Assembly (NCBI GenBank): GCA_964304625.1
Contig: OZ199840.1
Coordinates: 1,612,001 to 1,676,000, forward strand
From: Kudoa neothunni
Lineage: Eukaryota > Cnidaria
Length of the DNA: 64,000 nucleotides
Direction: 5' to 3'
Below, piece by piece: positions 36,991-49,526 of this stretch. Each line of letters begins with the position of its first letter. Position 1 is the first letter of the stretch. Made by a program: the position numbers and the translations under genes. Below the pieces are notes generated by a model that was given only the letters and a program-made list of their open reading frames with translations, did not search any database and had not been told where the DNA came from.

Positions 36991-37999
36991 AACAAAGGTT
37001 ATAGTTGCAACGAACATTCGAGAATTATTTGTTACAAACGGAAACAAAAAATGACTAGTAAAATTTATTTAGTTACAAATTATATTTTTAATTATTAATT
37101 CGAGACCTTTTAGCTTAGTTTAGGAATATATTAATTATTTGATTCTTAACTCATATTTTATTATGAGTGATTATCCTCTAGGTGAGATTGCAATTATAGA
37201 TATGCCAAATTTTTGTATGAATATCAGATATCAGTTAGGTAATATTGTATTTTACATCGCTTCAAAAAAGTTTATAAAAAAATTATACGAATCTGTAAAA
37301 TCCGAATCATGTTGTTACAAGTGAATTTACGTATTTTCAGATATTCGAATTTTGGCAAATTCGACTATACTTTTAGTATCTAAATAATGTTGTGAAATGG
37401 TCACATGGTATATTAAAATATAATCTCATTAATATTTAAACATGTAAAATTAATAACTAAGTGTTGGGAAGACATCGACTTACATCACCACACAAGTAAA
37501 TTATGATTATTTCGTTGTCGCTGGGGTAAAAAACTTATTAAAAAATAATTATATTTCATAATATTGTTTATGAAAATATGCAGTAAAAATCTGGGTCCTC
37601 CTGAACCCCAAACCTGCTTGGTGTATAGTTGTTTTTGGAATTCTTGAAGGGTTAAAATAACTCTATATATTTTTCTTAAATTAATAGTAAAAATTATTAT
37701 GAGTTAATCTGGAGATTTAAAAAAATTCTAGATTTAGAATCACGAGAAAAAATGGCAATCATTTCTCCATTTAATCCGTATCACAGGGGTTCGCCTCAAT
37801 TCGAGGCGTACCGTTTTTTATGGAATACGGAGTGTCCGCATAAATAGGAAAAAATATTACATTCTTCCAATTTAACCCCAAAAAATTATAGAATTTTAAC
37901 AGTTAAAATATTTTTCAGCTTCATGGATTGAACAGAAAACACTCTTGCATTCTAAACATCGATTAAACTATTTCCTATCCTTTTAACGAGGACAAAATA
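36991..37999. other. Region between two piggyBac relics
   Basis: No gene found. At about 37789-37815 there is a GC-rich perfect stem (CGCCTC, loop AATTC, GAGGCG) inside a run that extends the pairing to GGT/ACC. It may be a sub-terminal hairpin of a worn transposon. Confidence 0.4.
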
Positions 38000-39170
38000 C
38001 ACAACGTTCCTGCTTTTATCTTTTGTTCAGCAGTTGTATGGGATCTTTTGACAGATATGTTGGTTAGAGGATTTTTATGTAGTAACGGTTGATACCTTCA
38101 AAAAGGTTCGGCACAGTTTAACATTATCATTGAATATATTTTTATATAATGCAAAAGCATTTAATAATGATATATCAATAATATTGAGCACGGTCGTGGG
38201 TCATCTTTATTAAATCTTCTTGAAGAAATAGATGGCAGAATTCTATCTATTGTATCTATGCCACCCTTAGTTTTGTTGTACCAAAGAATTGTATTTGGCT
38301 ATTTTTTCCGTTTCTTCGGAAATCTTTACATTTTATGTACCTGTAGACAACAGAATATCACATTTTCCTCTTTTGTTAACGTTAACCTATTTTGTTTGAA
38401 GAAGGAAAATGTGGTGCTATTTAGCTCTCTTTGTTTTGATGGAAGAACACATGGAGGAAGATCTCTTTTATTATGACGAATTGTTCCCAAATAAATTAAT
38501 TTTTTTTCGAACAACTTGGTTACCAGTTTCATCGATGAAAATAAGTTGTCAGCAGCATTTGTTCTGTCTGAGTGAAACAACGGTTTTGTTAGAGATAAGA
38601 CAATGTTCTTACCAACACTGAGGATCTTGTTTGTTTTATCTCCATTTCTTCCAAGATACGGAGATATATTTACCACATATTTTCTTAAAGGATCCACCAA
38701 AAGGTAAAACCTCCAACCATATTTTGTTGGTTTCAGTGGTATATACTGCCTAATGGGTATCTTCCTTTGAACGATACCAATTATTCACTAACAGTGACAA
38801 CTTAATGGGGTGAAAAACGTAATGGAAGGATTTCTACCCACATATTCGAAAGTTGATCGAATTGGACAAAATTTATTGCGCACTCTTTAATTCGATTGGA
38901 TGAATCATCAATGTGTAAACTTCTTAGTATTTGTCCAAATCGATTATAAGAGAATAGTTAACGATATATTTCTCTGCCTTCCGTTATATTAATAAATTCA
39001 TGAAGAAGCTCTTACCTATATTTATGTAAATCTTTCAAAATGAGAGTTCCCAAGAATCCCTTTAACTCCAATTCATCTCGATCAGTCCATGAGTTTTTGA
39101 ATTTATCTTTTCCAAAGGAATAGATATGCTTCATCACTTCATGGCATATTCCATTGATAAAGAATATATA

Positions 39171-40655
39171 GGGGTTTTCGAGCTTTAATAACACTGTGTC
39201 AAGCTTTAACAACACAGTTTAAGGGTTTGCTGCACTAACTAATAAAAGAAATAATTTGAACTTTTTAAAAAGTCGAGATTAAAAATAATATTTTTATACA
39301 CTTAACGATAAACGTGATTCAGCCTAAATGAAATAAACATTACTACATTAACACAGCACTAGCTGTAACTCAAGATTAATAACAAATTCAATTGTTTTGA
39401 TGCGCGAATAAAATAATAATGCCAAATCAGTAGGATATAATATACCCTCTTCTTAAAGATGATACAATTTATATTTACTCCATAATAATTTCTCTATTGA
39501 GATAGCTGGAAACATATCGAAGCATCTTTCGATTGTATCCGGAACAATCATCAGGGGTGATAATTTTGAACCCATCATCTATCAGGTTTAAAAGATCAGG
39601 TTCATCCCTTGGTGAACCCCGTATAACATGTTTCTTCCATTTAGTGAACACATTTTCGATCGAGTTAAAAAATGGCGAATATGGAGGCAGGCACATTAAT
39701 ATTAATTGCATATAGTTTAGCACATCTGCAAGTCCACGATAGTGATGAATTCTCGTGTTGTCCAATACGAAGCATGGATTATCTTCTTCGATCGAGCGGT
39801 AAAAATCTACCAACTCAATAAGATATTCCTTAAAATCTTCTCCATTCACTGATCTCCAGTTAATTGTATAAAATACCATACCGTATTTACTCACAGAGGC
39901 TACAACGGATATGTTCCTTATTCTAACGCCGCAAACAGGAATGTAAGCTGACGTACCGGCAAGGGAACGACCTTTTCTAGTTCGTGTCGATACACTAAAG
40001 CCAACTTCATCAGTGAAAATAAAATTTCTATCTTTTATCTCAAGATTTTTCGAGTTGAAGTTTGGAGCATACACAAAGCGCCATTCTAAAGTACTCTCAT
40101 AATTCCTTCGTTCGGGGACAATTGTGACTATTTTTAACGAATAGTGGAATTGTTTCATGCATCGGTTAATAATGTTCGTATTCACGCTCATTCCACAATC
40201 GTCAATTAATTTCAGGCGATGGGCTTTAAGAGTAATTGTTACGTCTTTGTCCACCCAATTTCTAATCAACAACTTTTGGTTATCGGTTGGCTTAATGTAA
40301 TAATCGCCACCCCGCTTTAAACATTCGACCTTTCCATCAATCAGGTAGGCTTTTACAATTGAAGCAACGGTACATCGTTATACACCGACGTTTTCTGCAA
40401 TTATAGAATTGTTATATATTTTTCACATTGGTTAATAATCATTGACCTTGTATCATATGAGATTGTCTCTCTCTTTTTTTTGGTGGCTGTAATTTGAGAA
40501 TTGTTACTGCTATATTTTTCATTTCATAAATATTGTGCAAATCAGCCATTTTATACATTATTACCGCTCGATTGATATTTTCTGAATTATAAATTCGAAT
40601 TCTCTACCTAATTAGATTCCAAATTAGGACAAGTGTTATTAAAGCTCGAAACCCC
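39171..40655 (-). mobile_element. Tc1/mariner-like (DD34E) DNA transposon, nearly complete
   Basis: Bounded by terminal inverted repeats of about 24 bp, GGGGTTTTCGAGCTTTAATA on the left and its near-complement on the right (one base length difference). TA is present on both outer sides (39169-39170 and 40656-40657), the usual target duplication. Length is 1485 bp. It carries one transposase gene on the minus strand and sits inside a piggyBac relic. Close TIRs and an open catalytic domain suggest a fairly recent insertion. Confidence 0.9.
39475..40552 (-). CDS. Tc1/mariner-like transposase, N-terminal part disrupted
   Basis: The open part (39475-40272, 265 aa) is the DDE domain. Asp88 lies in FIFTDEVGFS, Asp171 in CFVLDNTRIH and Glu206 in SPFFNSIENVF; 34 residues separate the last two, hence DD34E. 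The PPYSPFFNSIE motif is typical of the IS630-Tc1-mariner superfamily. Upstream on the minus strand, the helix-turn-helix region can be traced (VASIVKAYLIDGKVECLKRG, then TISYDTRSMIINQCEKY). It holds one in-frame TAA near 40382 and a frame change near 40400, so this copy is probably inactive. A basic PPKKKRE segment near 40480 may be the nuclear signal. Confidence 0.8.
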
Positions 40656-40797
40656 TATATTATGCAGGTACTTTTGGATCTGATAATTGATGTAAACAGC
40701 CAGAAAATTCCTTACTTATGGTAACGATATTGATTTTATTTGTACTTTTAAGTAAAAGGACGATTTTAATTAATGGTATTATCTATTTAAATGTGAA

Positions 40798-40894
40798 TTA
40801 AAAGTTGTATTTAAAATAGTTTCTCTGTGGCACATGTGCACTTGTGCACAAAGGAAAACAGACAGACAAAGGATTATATATACACATATATAGA
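40798..40894 (-). mobile_element. 5' end fragment of the Helitron-like repeat (copy D)
   Basis: About 100 bases match the 5' ends of copies A and B. Shared blocks are the TATTTAAAATA run, GTGCACTTGTG and CAGACAGACAAAGG. Read on the minus strand it starts A then TCTATATATGTGTATATATA, a TC start preceded by A as expected of Helitron insertions. The match fades beyond 40798, where the piggyBac relic begins. Confidence 0.6.
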
Positions 40895-42138
40895 TTTCAT
40901 AAATTTTATAAACGCAAAATACGCATGTTTTTTCATAAATAAAAATATAAATACAATAAGAAACCAATTTCACATACTTGCGTGCGCAACTATTTCTGAA
41001 AAATTGACATTTCATGATTAAGTTGCGTTTAAAAAGGCCAATTAAATATATATATATATATATATTAATTTTTTTGAAAAGAGAATTAAAACTCAAGGAA
41101 CGTGTTAACATCACGAAAATATTTTTCGACGATCTATGAAAGACTCCTTTGTTGCTATCGGTAGAATAAGCCAGCTTTGTGTACATTGCAAATGAGATTT
41201 ACAGAGTATCTCTTAAGAAATGTTCTGATTTGATTGGTTTACTCTGAACTAGTTTCAGGTGTAGCATCAGCAGATTAGCTAATAAACATTGATTTTTTAA
41301 TGTTGAAGTTTTTTTACACAACAAAAGCTTCAACGAATTGCACATGAAGGTAAAAATTTCGCTTTGGCTAATTGATTTCTATAAATGATTATCGTGAGGA
41401 CTTTTACAACAATCTTTTTGCTTCGTGTCCACCCAATCCACTCATATACATCACATCGACGGAATTAAATTATCCTGCATGCAAATAATTTCTATTTTTA
41501 GATTCTAAAAACATTTATGAGTTTTGAGTATTTTATTTTCCTTCTCTAGGCTGTTATTATGAGTCGAGATAACAGATATTTCAAAACGTTATACAGTGAC
41601 AGTTTTTTGGCATTATATATCGACTTAACTAATTAATAAACAAGAAGTATCTGATAAAAGCGCGTGAAAATTGTCGATCACGTGACTTTTGATTAAATTA
41701 ATTATAAATTTTTAAAATAATTTTTATAAAAGTTTTGACTGAAATATTATAATAAACATATTATATAAACAATGACCAATCAATATTCTAACTAATTCTA
41801 ACTAAATGGGTTTTTAAAAAGTGCGTGAGATTGGTTACTTACTGTACCACTCAATTTATAAAAATAATTGATTATGCTTTGTGGAAAAATCGGTATTATC
41901 GAAAATAACAGAAAAATTCTATTATCTATCTATTAACTATAGATAGATAGATATAATAATAATGATAATAATAAATCATTAGAAACTAGTCAGGTCGTTA
42001 GTTGGCACCAAAGCTTTACTGATTATGCTTTAAATTAGTCGTCTACGTCTTAGTGCTGACATAGTCACCTGTAAACATAAAATATTGCATCAATCTCTTG
42101 ATCACCTAATTTTAAGGATAAAATACAATCAAGTTTAT
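40895..42138. other. Intergenic, simple repeats only
   Basis: Contains a (TA)n run at about 41046-41066 and a TAGATAGATAGA run with ATAATA repeats near 41938-41975. The minus-strand frame at 40779-41186 runs through the Helitron fragment and the TA repeat and is not coding. Confidence 0.55.
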
Positions 42139-43089
42139 TCACAATCTAACATCAGTAGTATGTTCCTTGGTTTTTTCGGGACCTTCTGCTGGCATTTTGA
42201 TTAGTCCAAAAATAACATGGGATATAAAAGGGTATAGATGAACTGGCCTTGTTCGAAATATTTGCTGATTCATTATCAAAGAAAAAAGAGAACGTAGTAA
42301 GACTTCCATCGTTTTAAGTCTAGTATGACCCAATTCTTTCAAAAAGTTATATTCCTTAACAGATTTAGTTTTCACTAAATTTTGGTTATAGGTTAGTAAA
42401 CAAAATCCACATACATATATTATTCACAAAACTTTGGGTTTTGTCATGAGGAATTAAAGGTCCAATATGGGCCAGAAACATTCGTTCCAATGCGCCTGCA
42501 TATGTCTGAACATCATAGCGAGCCTAAATTCGATTGATAGAGTTGTACAAAACGGTATTGAACACTTGTTTTTTAATCTTATTTCCTTTTAATATTTTTT
42601 TGATAAGTTCTTCTATTTTTGATTTTTTGCTTTAAAGTAATATAATGATGAATTATCTTATGATCGAAAATTACCCCGGAATTACTCCAATATTTGCAAT
42701 GTCTGTATGCTTATAATTCACTATAATATCCATTATTTCCCTCTAAAAAAATATTCACAATCAAATATTTTCCGCATATCATACAACAAATGATAAACAT
42801 CCAGTATCATCTTTAGGTAGCTTATAAAATAAATCCTAATGAAAATCAATTTTGTTCATCCACACTAGTTAGTACCGTACCGATTCTGTGTCTCTGTATC
42901 TAAGTGGCACCACTTTAAGGTGTATTAGAAAATTTCTATCACAAATCAAAGCCAACAAGCAATGTGATTACCAATATAAAACTTGTTTATATTGTCTTTA
43001 GGATCGACTTCCGGCGTTGATAGTAAAACAACCCCTTTTAAGTGAATTGAGCATGTGAAGGCGAACAAAATCAGTATTCCATCCATCAT
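42139..43089 (-). CDS. Orphan protein, 226 aa, 7 tiny exons
   Basis: Minus-strand exons: 42983-43089 (ATG, preceded by an in-frame TAA), 42881-42935, 42788-42835, 42675-42742, 42554-42629, 42433-42523 and 42139-42374 (stop). They sum to 681 nt, every junction keeps frame with GT-AG ends, and introns are 47, 45, 45, 45, 30 and 58 bp. The N-terminus is hydrophobic (GILILFAFTCSIHLKGVVLL), perhaps a signal or anchor. A central Lys-rich helix (KIEELIKKILKGNKIKK) and a helical C-terminal half (FLKELGHTRLKTMEVLLRS) follow. The LGHTRL motif faintly recalls the LGNTRL motif of SAPS-type PP6 regulatory subunits, but the protein is far too short. An AATAAA overlaps the end of the gene. I do not recognise the family. 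Confidence 0.7.
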
Positions 43090-46000
43090 TTAGTTATCAA
43101 ATTATCCCCGAATGGATCAATTTTTAAGAGAAATGTTTACAAACAATATGAAACGAATTGAGAATTGGAATGAATGATATTTTTTACAAATATTATGAAT
43201 ATTAAACAAAAATAATTTTATGAGGGAGCGCCCCTAAACGCATAAAACCCTAATCTCATAATGAGTCTATTCTTATGGACAAAAATATTATTTTGGTGGA
43301 GATATTTGTTATCATTCATGCTTGCTATCGAAAACTTCACTGCATCGTCCGTGAATGGAAATATTTTTAATTCCAGAATCTCTTAATATCGTTTAATAAA
43401 CTCATTAATCCATTTAAAATAAGTAACTAAAAGTTTTTAAAGTACCATATTTTAAACAATAATGACTAAGCAAATTAAATTAAGACTATTCTTAGAAGAT
43501 CATAAAAATAACAAATACGATTGCTTCTTATTCGTGGCGATTTGATAATTTATTTGACTAAATGCGATATAATGTGTAATTTAAGTTAGTTTTATGTATT
43601 CTTAATATTTAATTGTTTTCTAAAAAAATTTATAATTTTCCTCGCAAACAAATTGGAATTATTTATTCACGAAGAATTGTATTATAATTAGAGACTGTAA
43701 TGTTGGTCGACTATTAAAAAATTCGTCGTTTATTTTAAAATCTGACGCATGCGTACATCAGAACTTTATTGGCATTCTCAATGTCAATGAAATAAACATA
43801 TTTTTTTTCATAAAATATAATATGATATTTAAAGCTCTCTCATCCGTTCAAAAACTAGATAAACTTTATAAATTTTAAGAAATTTATTTCCACGACTGTA
43901 ACTGTAAGTGATAGTGGGATATGCACCAAAGCATGGCCTACCCTGGACAATATGGATCACTTTGATGTACTTATTCTCTGAAATCCAGGACCTATTATTT
44001 TATCATTTCTATGGTGTGAAAATTTCAGCAACTCTTGCTGTGGAATTTGTTGTTGATTGACATTAAAATATCTTGATATATTTTTGTGGTCAATTTCCTC
44101 ATTTAAATCCGTTTATTCGGTTATATAATTGTCAGTTTGGCTTCTTTCTCTGCCCATAATTAAACGAAAAATAATCGACGAACTGACTAGATTTTAACCG
44201 AAAAATGTAAAAAATTTTTAAAAATTCGACGTTTATCAATTTTAATCGAAAATTACTGCCTCTAATTATAATATTAATATTAATTGGAATTCGAAATTTA
44301 TTTTGTTAAATTCTCGGATAAATAAACAATATTTTAATCACAATGTTTGATACATTTTATAAATCATTAGGCCGATTTCTTTTGTATTTTTCTTTATCAA
44401 GTTTGGTCTCTAAAGCGTATCGTATCGTAAATGATTTATTTGCTTATCAAAAATATACGTAGATTCACTTTCTTCAGCATATTGGAGTAGTATTAACTGG
44501 ATGAATAATTTAACAATAATATTTACGATGAATTCTTGACAATAATCAAATAAATAATCAACTTATGTACACATATTTGGAAACTGTGATAATATCGTAA
44601 AGTGCACAGTTACCCCCTACACAACATCTCCCCACTAATGTGTTCATAATATTATAGAAAATCGTTATATTTCCCATTAATTAGAATAAAAATTTATTTA
44701 TTACAATCAATTTTACAATATATATTTATATTGATCCAAGAATTTTAAAATTAAATCTAAAATTTGATAAAAAACGTATATCACGCTATGTCGTTTCTTT
44801 ACTGTTTAAGGAGGATCATCATTGCCAAGTTAATGTCTTAACTGTATCAAATTTCTCTGATTGGAATTTTTAATCAACTATGATTGAATAAAAAATACAT
44901 GATACCTAAATTATCAAACTAAAATCCACGATGAGTCGCATCTATTAACATTTTAGATAAATTTATAATAAACCTCAAGTTTCTTGTAGAAATGCACATA
45001 AAATTAAATAAATAAGTCAAACAAAAAGAGGGAGATTTAAAAATAATTCTTGTTTTAAGGAAAGATTTAAGATAAACCAAAATTAATCTTGGTATTGGTT
45101 CAACAATATATTTATATTGACTTATTATGATTATGATTATTATTAGAATGATAGTTAAATATTTTTTCTGACGTAATACTAGCATGATTTAATGTATATT
45201 TTAGTTGAAGTGTTCGTTTTATGAATTAACAAAACAGTAAATCAAGAATTTAGGAAAAAATTCAAGATTAAACAACTCTTGTTTTATTATTATTATTGAA
45301 TTTTTATTATCTGTTTAACAAATGTTTATTATAATAATATATGATGAATTTTTAGTTCAAAAAATCCAATTCTGTAATTATACGTGAAATCCACAAATAT
45401 TTATTTGATCGTTCTTTAGTGGCGTTTATTTGATTAAAATATATTTTAGAATTATATTTTTTAAGGAAATCTTGTTTTGTTGGCGCTTCATAATAGAAAT
45501 GAAGCCTATGACAACGTGAGACTACATTATTCGGAACTTGGCTTTGAATGGCAGCCCTAGGAATCGTTTTTTTGCAAGGAATATTTACTGAACACTATTT
45601 CGAATCAAAAGATATCATTATTATTTAAATAAAGTATTGAGATTAGTTAACTGAGAACACAATAACATTTTTCTGATTTGAAATAAACAACCATCTTTAA
45701 GTCTATATTCATTTATTATTGAGTTACTTGCATATAATATCTGATTGTAAAAATTATGGGATAAGGAGGTTCTATAAATTATAACCAATTACGTTCTAAT
45801 AATAAACTTTTAAGCTCAAAAGCAGGAATTTAGAAAAAATTTGATATTGAATTGACCCTACATCATAGATAAATTCATAATACTAACGAAGATTTACTAA
45901 AAGGAATTATTTAACAACAGCTAGGTTTCATTTAATATTTATTTTATTTTTATTTAAATAAAACAAAATTTATTATTCCATTATACTAAATCTTATTGTA

Positions 46001-46509
46001 GGGTATCACCAGCTAAATTTTTTTTAAATAAAACATACGCTTCTGAATTGTGTTAATAAATATTTTTAAATATGCCAATGATTTTATAGACGAAATAAAA
46101 TTGTAAATTACAATGAATAATTATTTAAAACTTAAATAAAAATGACATTACAATTTACAATAAGTTGTGTGAATTATTATTGCCCGGAACATTATGTAGG
46201 TTTTATGTAAAAGCTATAGAAAGGTATTGTTTTGTTTTTTGTCGGAATATGCCGATTCCCATTAGACCATTATTTCCTTCAATGTGTAAAAACAAATGTA
46301 AAATAATTTATTTTGTCCTTCATCTATAATATTTGCGATTCCGTAAGTTTACTCTAAATAAATCCTGCATATTTATATATTCAATGCAGACAATGAAGGA
46401 TTGTTCGTTATTTGATTGGTTATGTTTTTTATTATAAACACAGGTAAAAAAAAGTAAAAATGCGCTTTCGGCATGTTTTCCTTGGTGAATTGAAAAAATC
46501 CTGTGAAAA
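43090..46509. other. Gene-poor AT-rich region
   Basis: About 3.4 kb without supported genes. The minus-strand frame 44919-45185 is dominated by Ile and Leu from AT-rich DNA and is not credible. No transposon termini were recognised. Confidence 0.5.
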
Positions 46510-49500
46510 ATGATTCCATTGATAGGTCTGATTTCGATATTTTACTCTCTTATCTGCACAAAAGCACTATTGTTTGGAGACGATATAATTTTGCTCCAAA
46601 TCAAGGACATGAAAGACTCTCACAGATGTGTTTTAATATATAAAACACTAATATGTCTCAATGACTCTTCCGAGGACGATATTTGTGAGTTCTATCATTG
46701 TGGATTGACCTCGTTTAATGACTATAACCGAAACAAGAAGGTTGTTGAAGGCATAAAAGCAGATAGGTTGATTAAATTTTGAGTATGATTGTAGATAGAT
46801 TCACTTGTATAGTAAGGAAATTGTTATTCAGTCGGACGAACAAATAGATGATGAGATTGTGTTTTCATCCACAGTAATTGGCCCTGTAAACGATACATCT
46901 CCGTCTGAAAGCTCCAACGATAAAAGTTTGATTTTATTCGTGTGAACAAATTTTTTACGAATTATCAGAAGTTGAAGATTTAATGAAACAATGCCTCGCT
47001 ACAACTCAAACCAGTCCAGCATCAACAAAAACCATTTACATTTCGCCAAGCGGTGTTTTCAATAAAATACTATCGTTACATGGCTCAGAATTGGAAACCA
47101 AGGTGAGCTTATGTTTGTAGTAATAAAATTGCTTAATCCAACAAATTAGTATTCAAAATTTATCTATGATAACTATCTTAAAGGACACAATTCGATATAT
47201 TCTAACGATCAAATAGCTCCAGTCAACATTGGTAAATATTAAATTGCTTGATCTTATCTCACTTGCATAAGATACATCGGATTCATCTGAATTTCCTGAA
47301 TTCTCTGATAATAATTTCCGTAATTGATGTCGTTGTTTAATTTTTTTAATAATCGCTTTTAGCCATATACGGTTATATTATACGTATTCAGGTAGCGACA
47401 GATAAAACCGTTAACGAGAGTACCTGGAATACGATATACAAAAATATGAGCGACTATGTAATTGTCATGTATAAATCTCAAAAGGTTCGTAATTTTTTTG
47501 ATACAGTTGGTTCATTCACTGGAAAAACTAAATTTCATGAAATCAAACTCATTTAAAGTCTACCTAGCATCAAAAAAGTATTTTTTTATTGGACTAAGTT
47601 TAATTTTTGTTTAGTGAACCCGGTGGTGAAACCGCTTACAACCTCATATCAACAAAAAACCTCAACAGTTGGATACCCAATATTCGATTGAATATTGAAA
47701 CTTGGATCGACCATTACTTATCCGCCAATCAAATAATGCAACCTTGGATTAATGTCACAGTTTCAGGTCGGTTTATACATATACAGTAGGATATAGATTT
47801 TACGAAATTTAATGCGGGGAGTAAAAACAGTTTTTAAATTCGTAACTTGGGAAATTCCGTAATTTTCCGCGTGCGAATATAATGTCTATCCAACACACTT
47901 AAATGATTTAAATTAACCTATAAATTATTATTTTGACTTATTATTAAAATACAGTCAAACCTCGATTATCCGGAAAATTTGGAATCGACGATTTTCTTTC
48001 CGGGTAGCGAGCGAGGTTCTGGTTAATCGAACTTAAACAATGTATTGTGCGCTGTTGCTTTTTTTTAAATTTCAACTTAAAATATTCTTTACTTGATTAA
48101 TAAACAATTTTTTACTATTTATTTAGTAAAATATTTTCATTTCTGCCACATAAATTACAAATGTTGACATATACACTAACTAAGAACATGGAGACTGAAA
48201 GGAAGAACAGTGCATAATTAGGGCAGTTTTCACACGTCTACAGAGTACAGAGGAGCACGTTTTTTAAATAATCGATCATTCATTTTGTTTATTATACATA
48301 CAGCCATGTGTTCAGATATAGTACAAATTTATGTAAGAACTGGATGCATAACTTAACTTAAGTCTTAAAGGGAAATTTTATTAATAAATAACCTAGGAAT
48401 ATTTTTGTTTTAAATATTCCATTGGTAAATATTCTACATTGTATATGCCGTACGGTGATGGCTGCTACTTTTAACCAGAAATATGATTAAATATTAAATA
48501 GTTCTTCCGGATAATCGAGATTCGACTGTAATTTGTTATTACAAACAGAGTATAATATTTTGAAATAAATCATAAAATCGATTTAATTCTCTTGTATAAA
48601 TTAAGCAATTTTATAAATGTTTGATATATTTTTTAAGAATTTCAACAATTTTTTTTGTTTCTTAAATGATCATTATGTTTGGAAAAGTGGTTTACAATAT
48701 AGAATCTACAATCGCAGAATATATATTGTGCTATGTAGTAGCAGATTTGTCATATTTAAATTTTATAAGAATATTGTGATATCAGTTTTTAGATTTTTAC
48801 CCATTCTTTAAATTATTGGATTTAACCTTGTTTTTACTCTACATTTTAATTGAATTTTCCAAAAATACATTAAATACGTTAGTCACGTGCCTAATATTAT
48901 TTAAATTTCTTAACCTTAATATATTATTTAGAATTGAATTTTTCGAAAAGAATATTATATAAAATCTTATTATTTCTATTTTAAATTCAAATTTTGAAAT
49001 AATAAATGTTGAAAAAAGCGTAAAACTGACCATGAATTAATCGTAAATACATAATTTCATTCAAATTATCAAAATAATAGATATGGACGAATGCTCTAGC
49101 GAGATTAATATCTGTCCCCAAAACTCTATGTGTATCAACAGATTTGGTAGCTTCAGCTGCTTGTGTGAACCTGGCTACTCAGGTGATGGGATTCAATGCA
49201 CCCCCTCAAATGTGTGTGATCAATGCATGTGTGATGAGTCTTATATCTGCGCTTACTTCAATGGTGAAGCTTATTGTTTGTATGTTTTTCAATTTTGTCT
49301 AGATTTGAATTTTAACGTACCTTTTTTTAGGCACACTAAAGAACCTCCACAAAATAGTAATTTCGTTTTTAGATGTATTTGATCGTTTGTAGAACTTAAA
49401 AAACCTCTGATGATATTGGGCACGTTGACTGTTATTATGATTTGTCTCAACGTATACCTCAACTTTTTCGGAGAAAAGAGAAAATGCCTATACAGGAGAC

Positions 49501-49526
49501 TCGGGAGGTCTACAGAATCCGAGTAA
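46510..49526 (+). CDS. EGF-containing single-pass membrane protein, partly resolved exons
   Basis: Exons with matching phases: 46510-46740, 46799-46925, 46969-47102, 47150-47231, 47272-47319 and 47363-47484. Later exons are about 47615-47766, then 49081-49279, 49331-49356 and 49393-49526. The protein begins with a signal peptide (MIPLIGLISIFYSLICTKA), and five Cys follow in the first exon. After the large intron comes a calcium-binding EGF domain (DECSSEINICPQNSMCINRF, then GSFSCLCEPGYSGDG) and a Cys-rich piece with VCDQCMCDESYICAYF. A membrane helix (LMILGTLTVIMICLNVYLNF) and a basic tail (GEKRKCLYRRLGRSTESE) end it. The join between 47484 and 47615 is unresolved; a 22-bp intron at 47485-47506 is one option. 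The mosaic resembles EGF-bearing receptors or nidogen/mucin-like proteins, but no NIDO, AMOP or VWD domain was certain. Confidence 0.6.
47952..48528. mobile_element. Tigger/pogo-type MITE, 577 bp, in an intron
   Basis: Terminal inverted repeats read CAGTCAAACCTCGATTATCC on the left and the complement of CAGTCGAATCTCGATTATCC on the right. TA flanks both ends (47950-47951 and 48529-48530). These ends match the well-known Tigger-family TIR style. No transposase is encoded inside. It lies in the largest intron of the EGF-type gene. Confidence 0.88.

Larger units (their letters stand above)
38000..40760 (-). mobile_element. piggyBac-like transposase relic (minus strand), split by a younger insertion
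   Basis: Minus-strand pieces follow the piggyBac order. At 40660-40740 is SGCLHQLSDPKVPAY. It is continued at 39012-39169 by FFINGICHEVMKHIYSFGKD and the helix ELELKGFLGTLILKDL. Then come a NRFGQILRSLHIDDSSNRI stretch (38890-38960) and a VSFKGRYPLGSIY stretch (38740-38770). Next are SPYLGRNGDK, ADNLFSSMKLVTKLFE and GTIRHNKRDLP (38420-38660), and last GGIDTIDRI near 38250. Stops and frame changes show it is inactive. The Tc1/mariner-like element 39171-40655 interrupts it and is therefore younger. Confidence 0.8.

Noticed and set aside
40779-41186. 135-aa minus-strand open frame
   Set aside because: Runs through a TA microsatellite and a Helitron-like end; composition is Tyr/Ile from repeats.
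42139-42523. SAPS-domain (PP6 regulatory subunit) assignment for the 226-aa protein
   Set aside because: Only an LGNTRL-like motif agrees; length and the rest of the sequence do not.
44919-45185. 88-aa frame with poly-Ile run
   Set aside because: Ile/Leu excess is what AT-rich DNA gives by chance; no neighbouring exons.
46510-47766. Nidogen NIDO domain in the EGF-type protein
   Set aside because: No convincing NIDO motif series could be read in the N-terminal exons.
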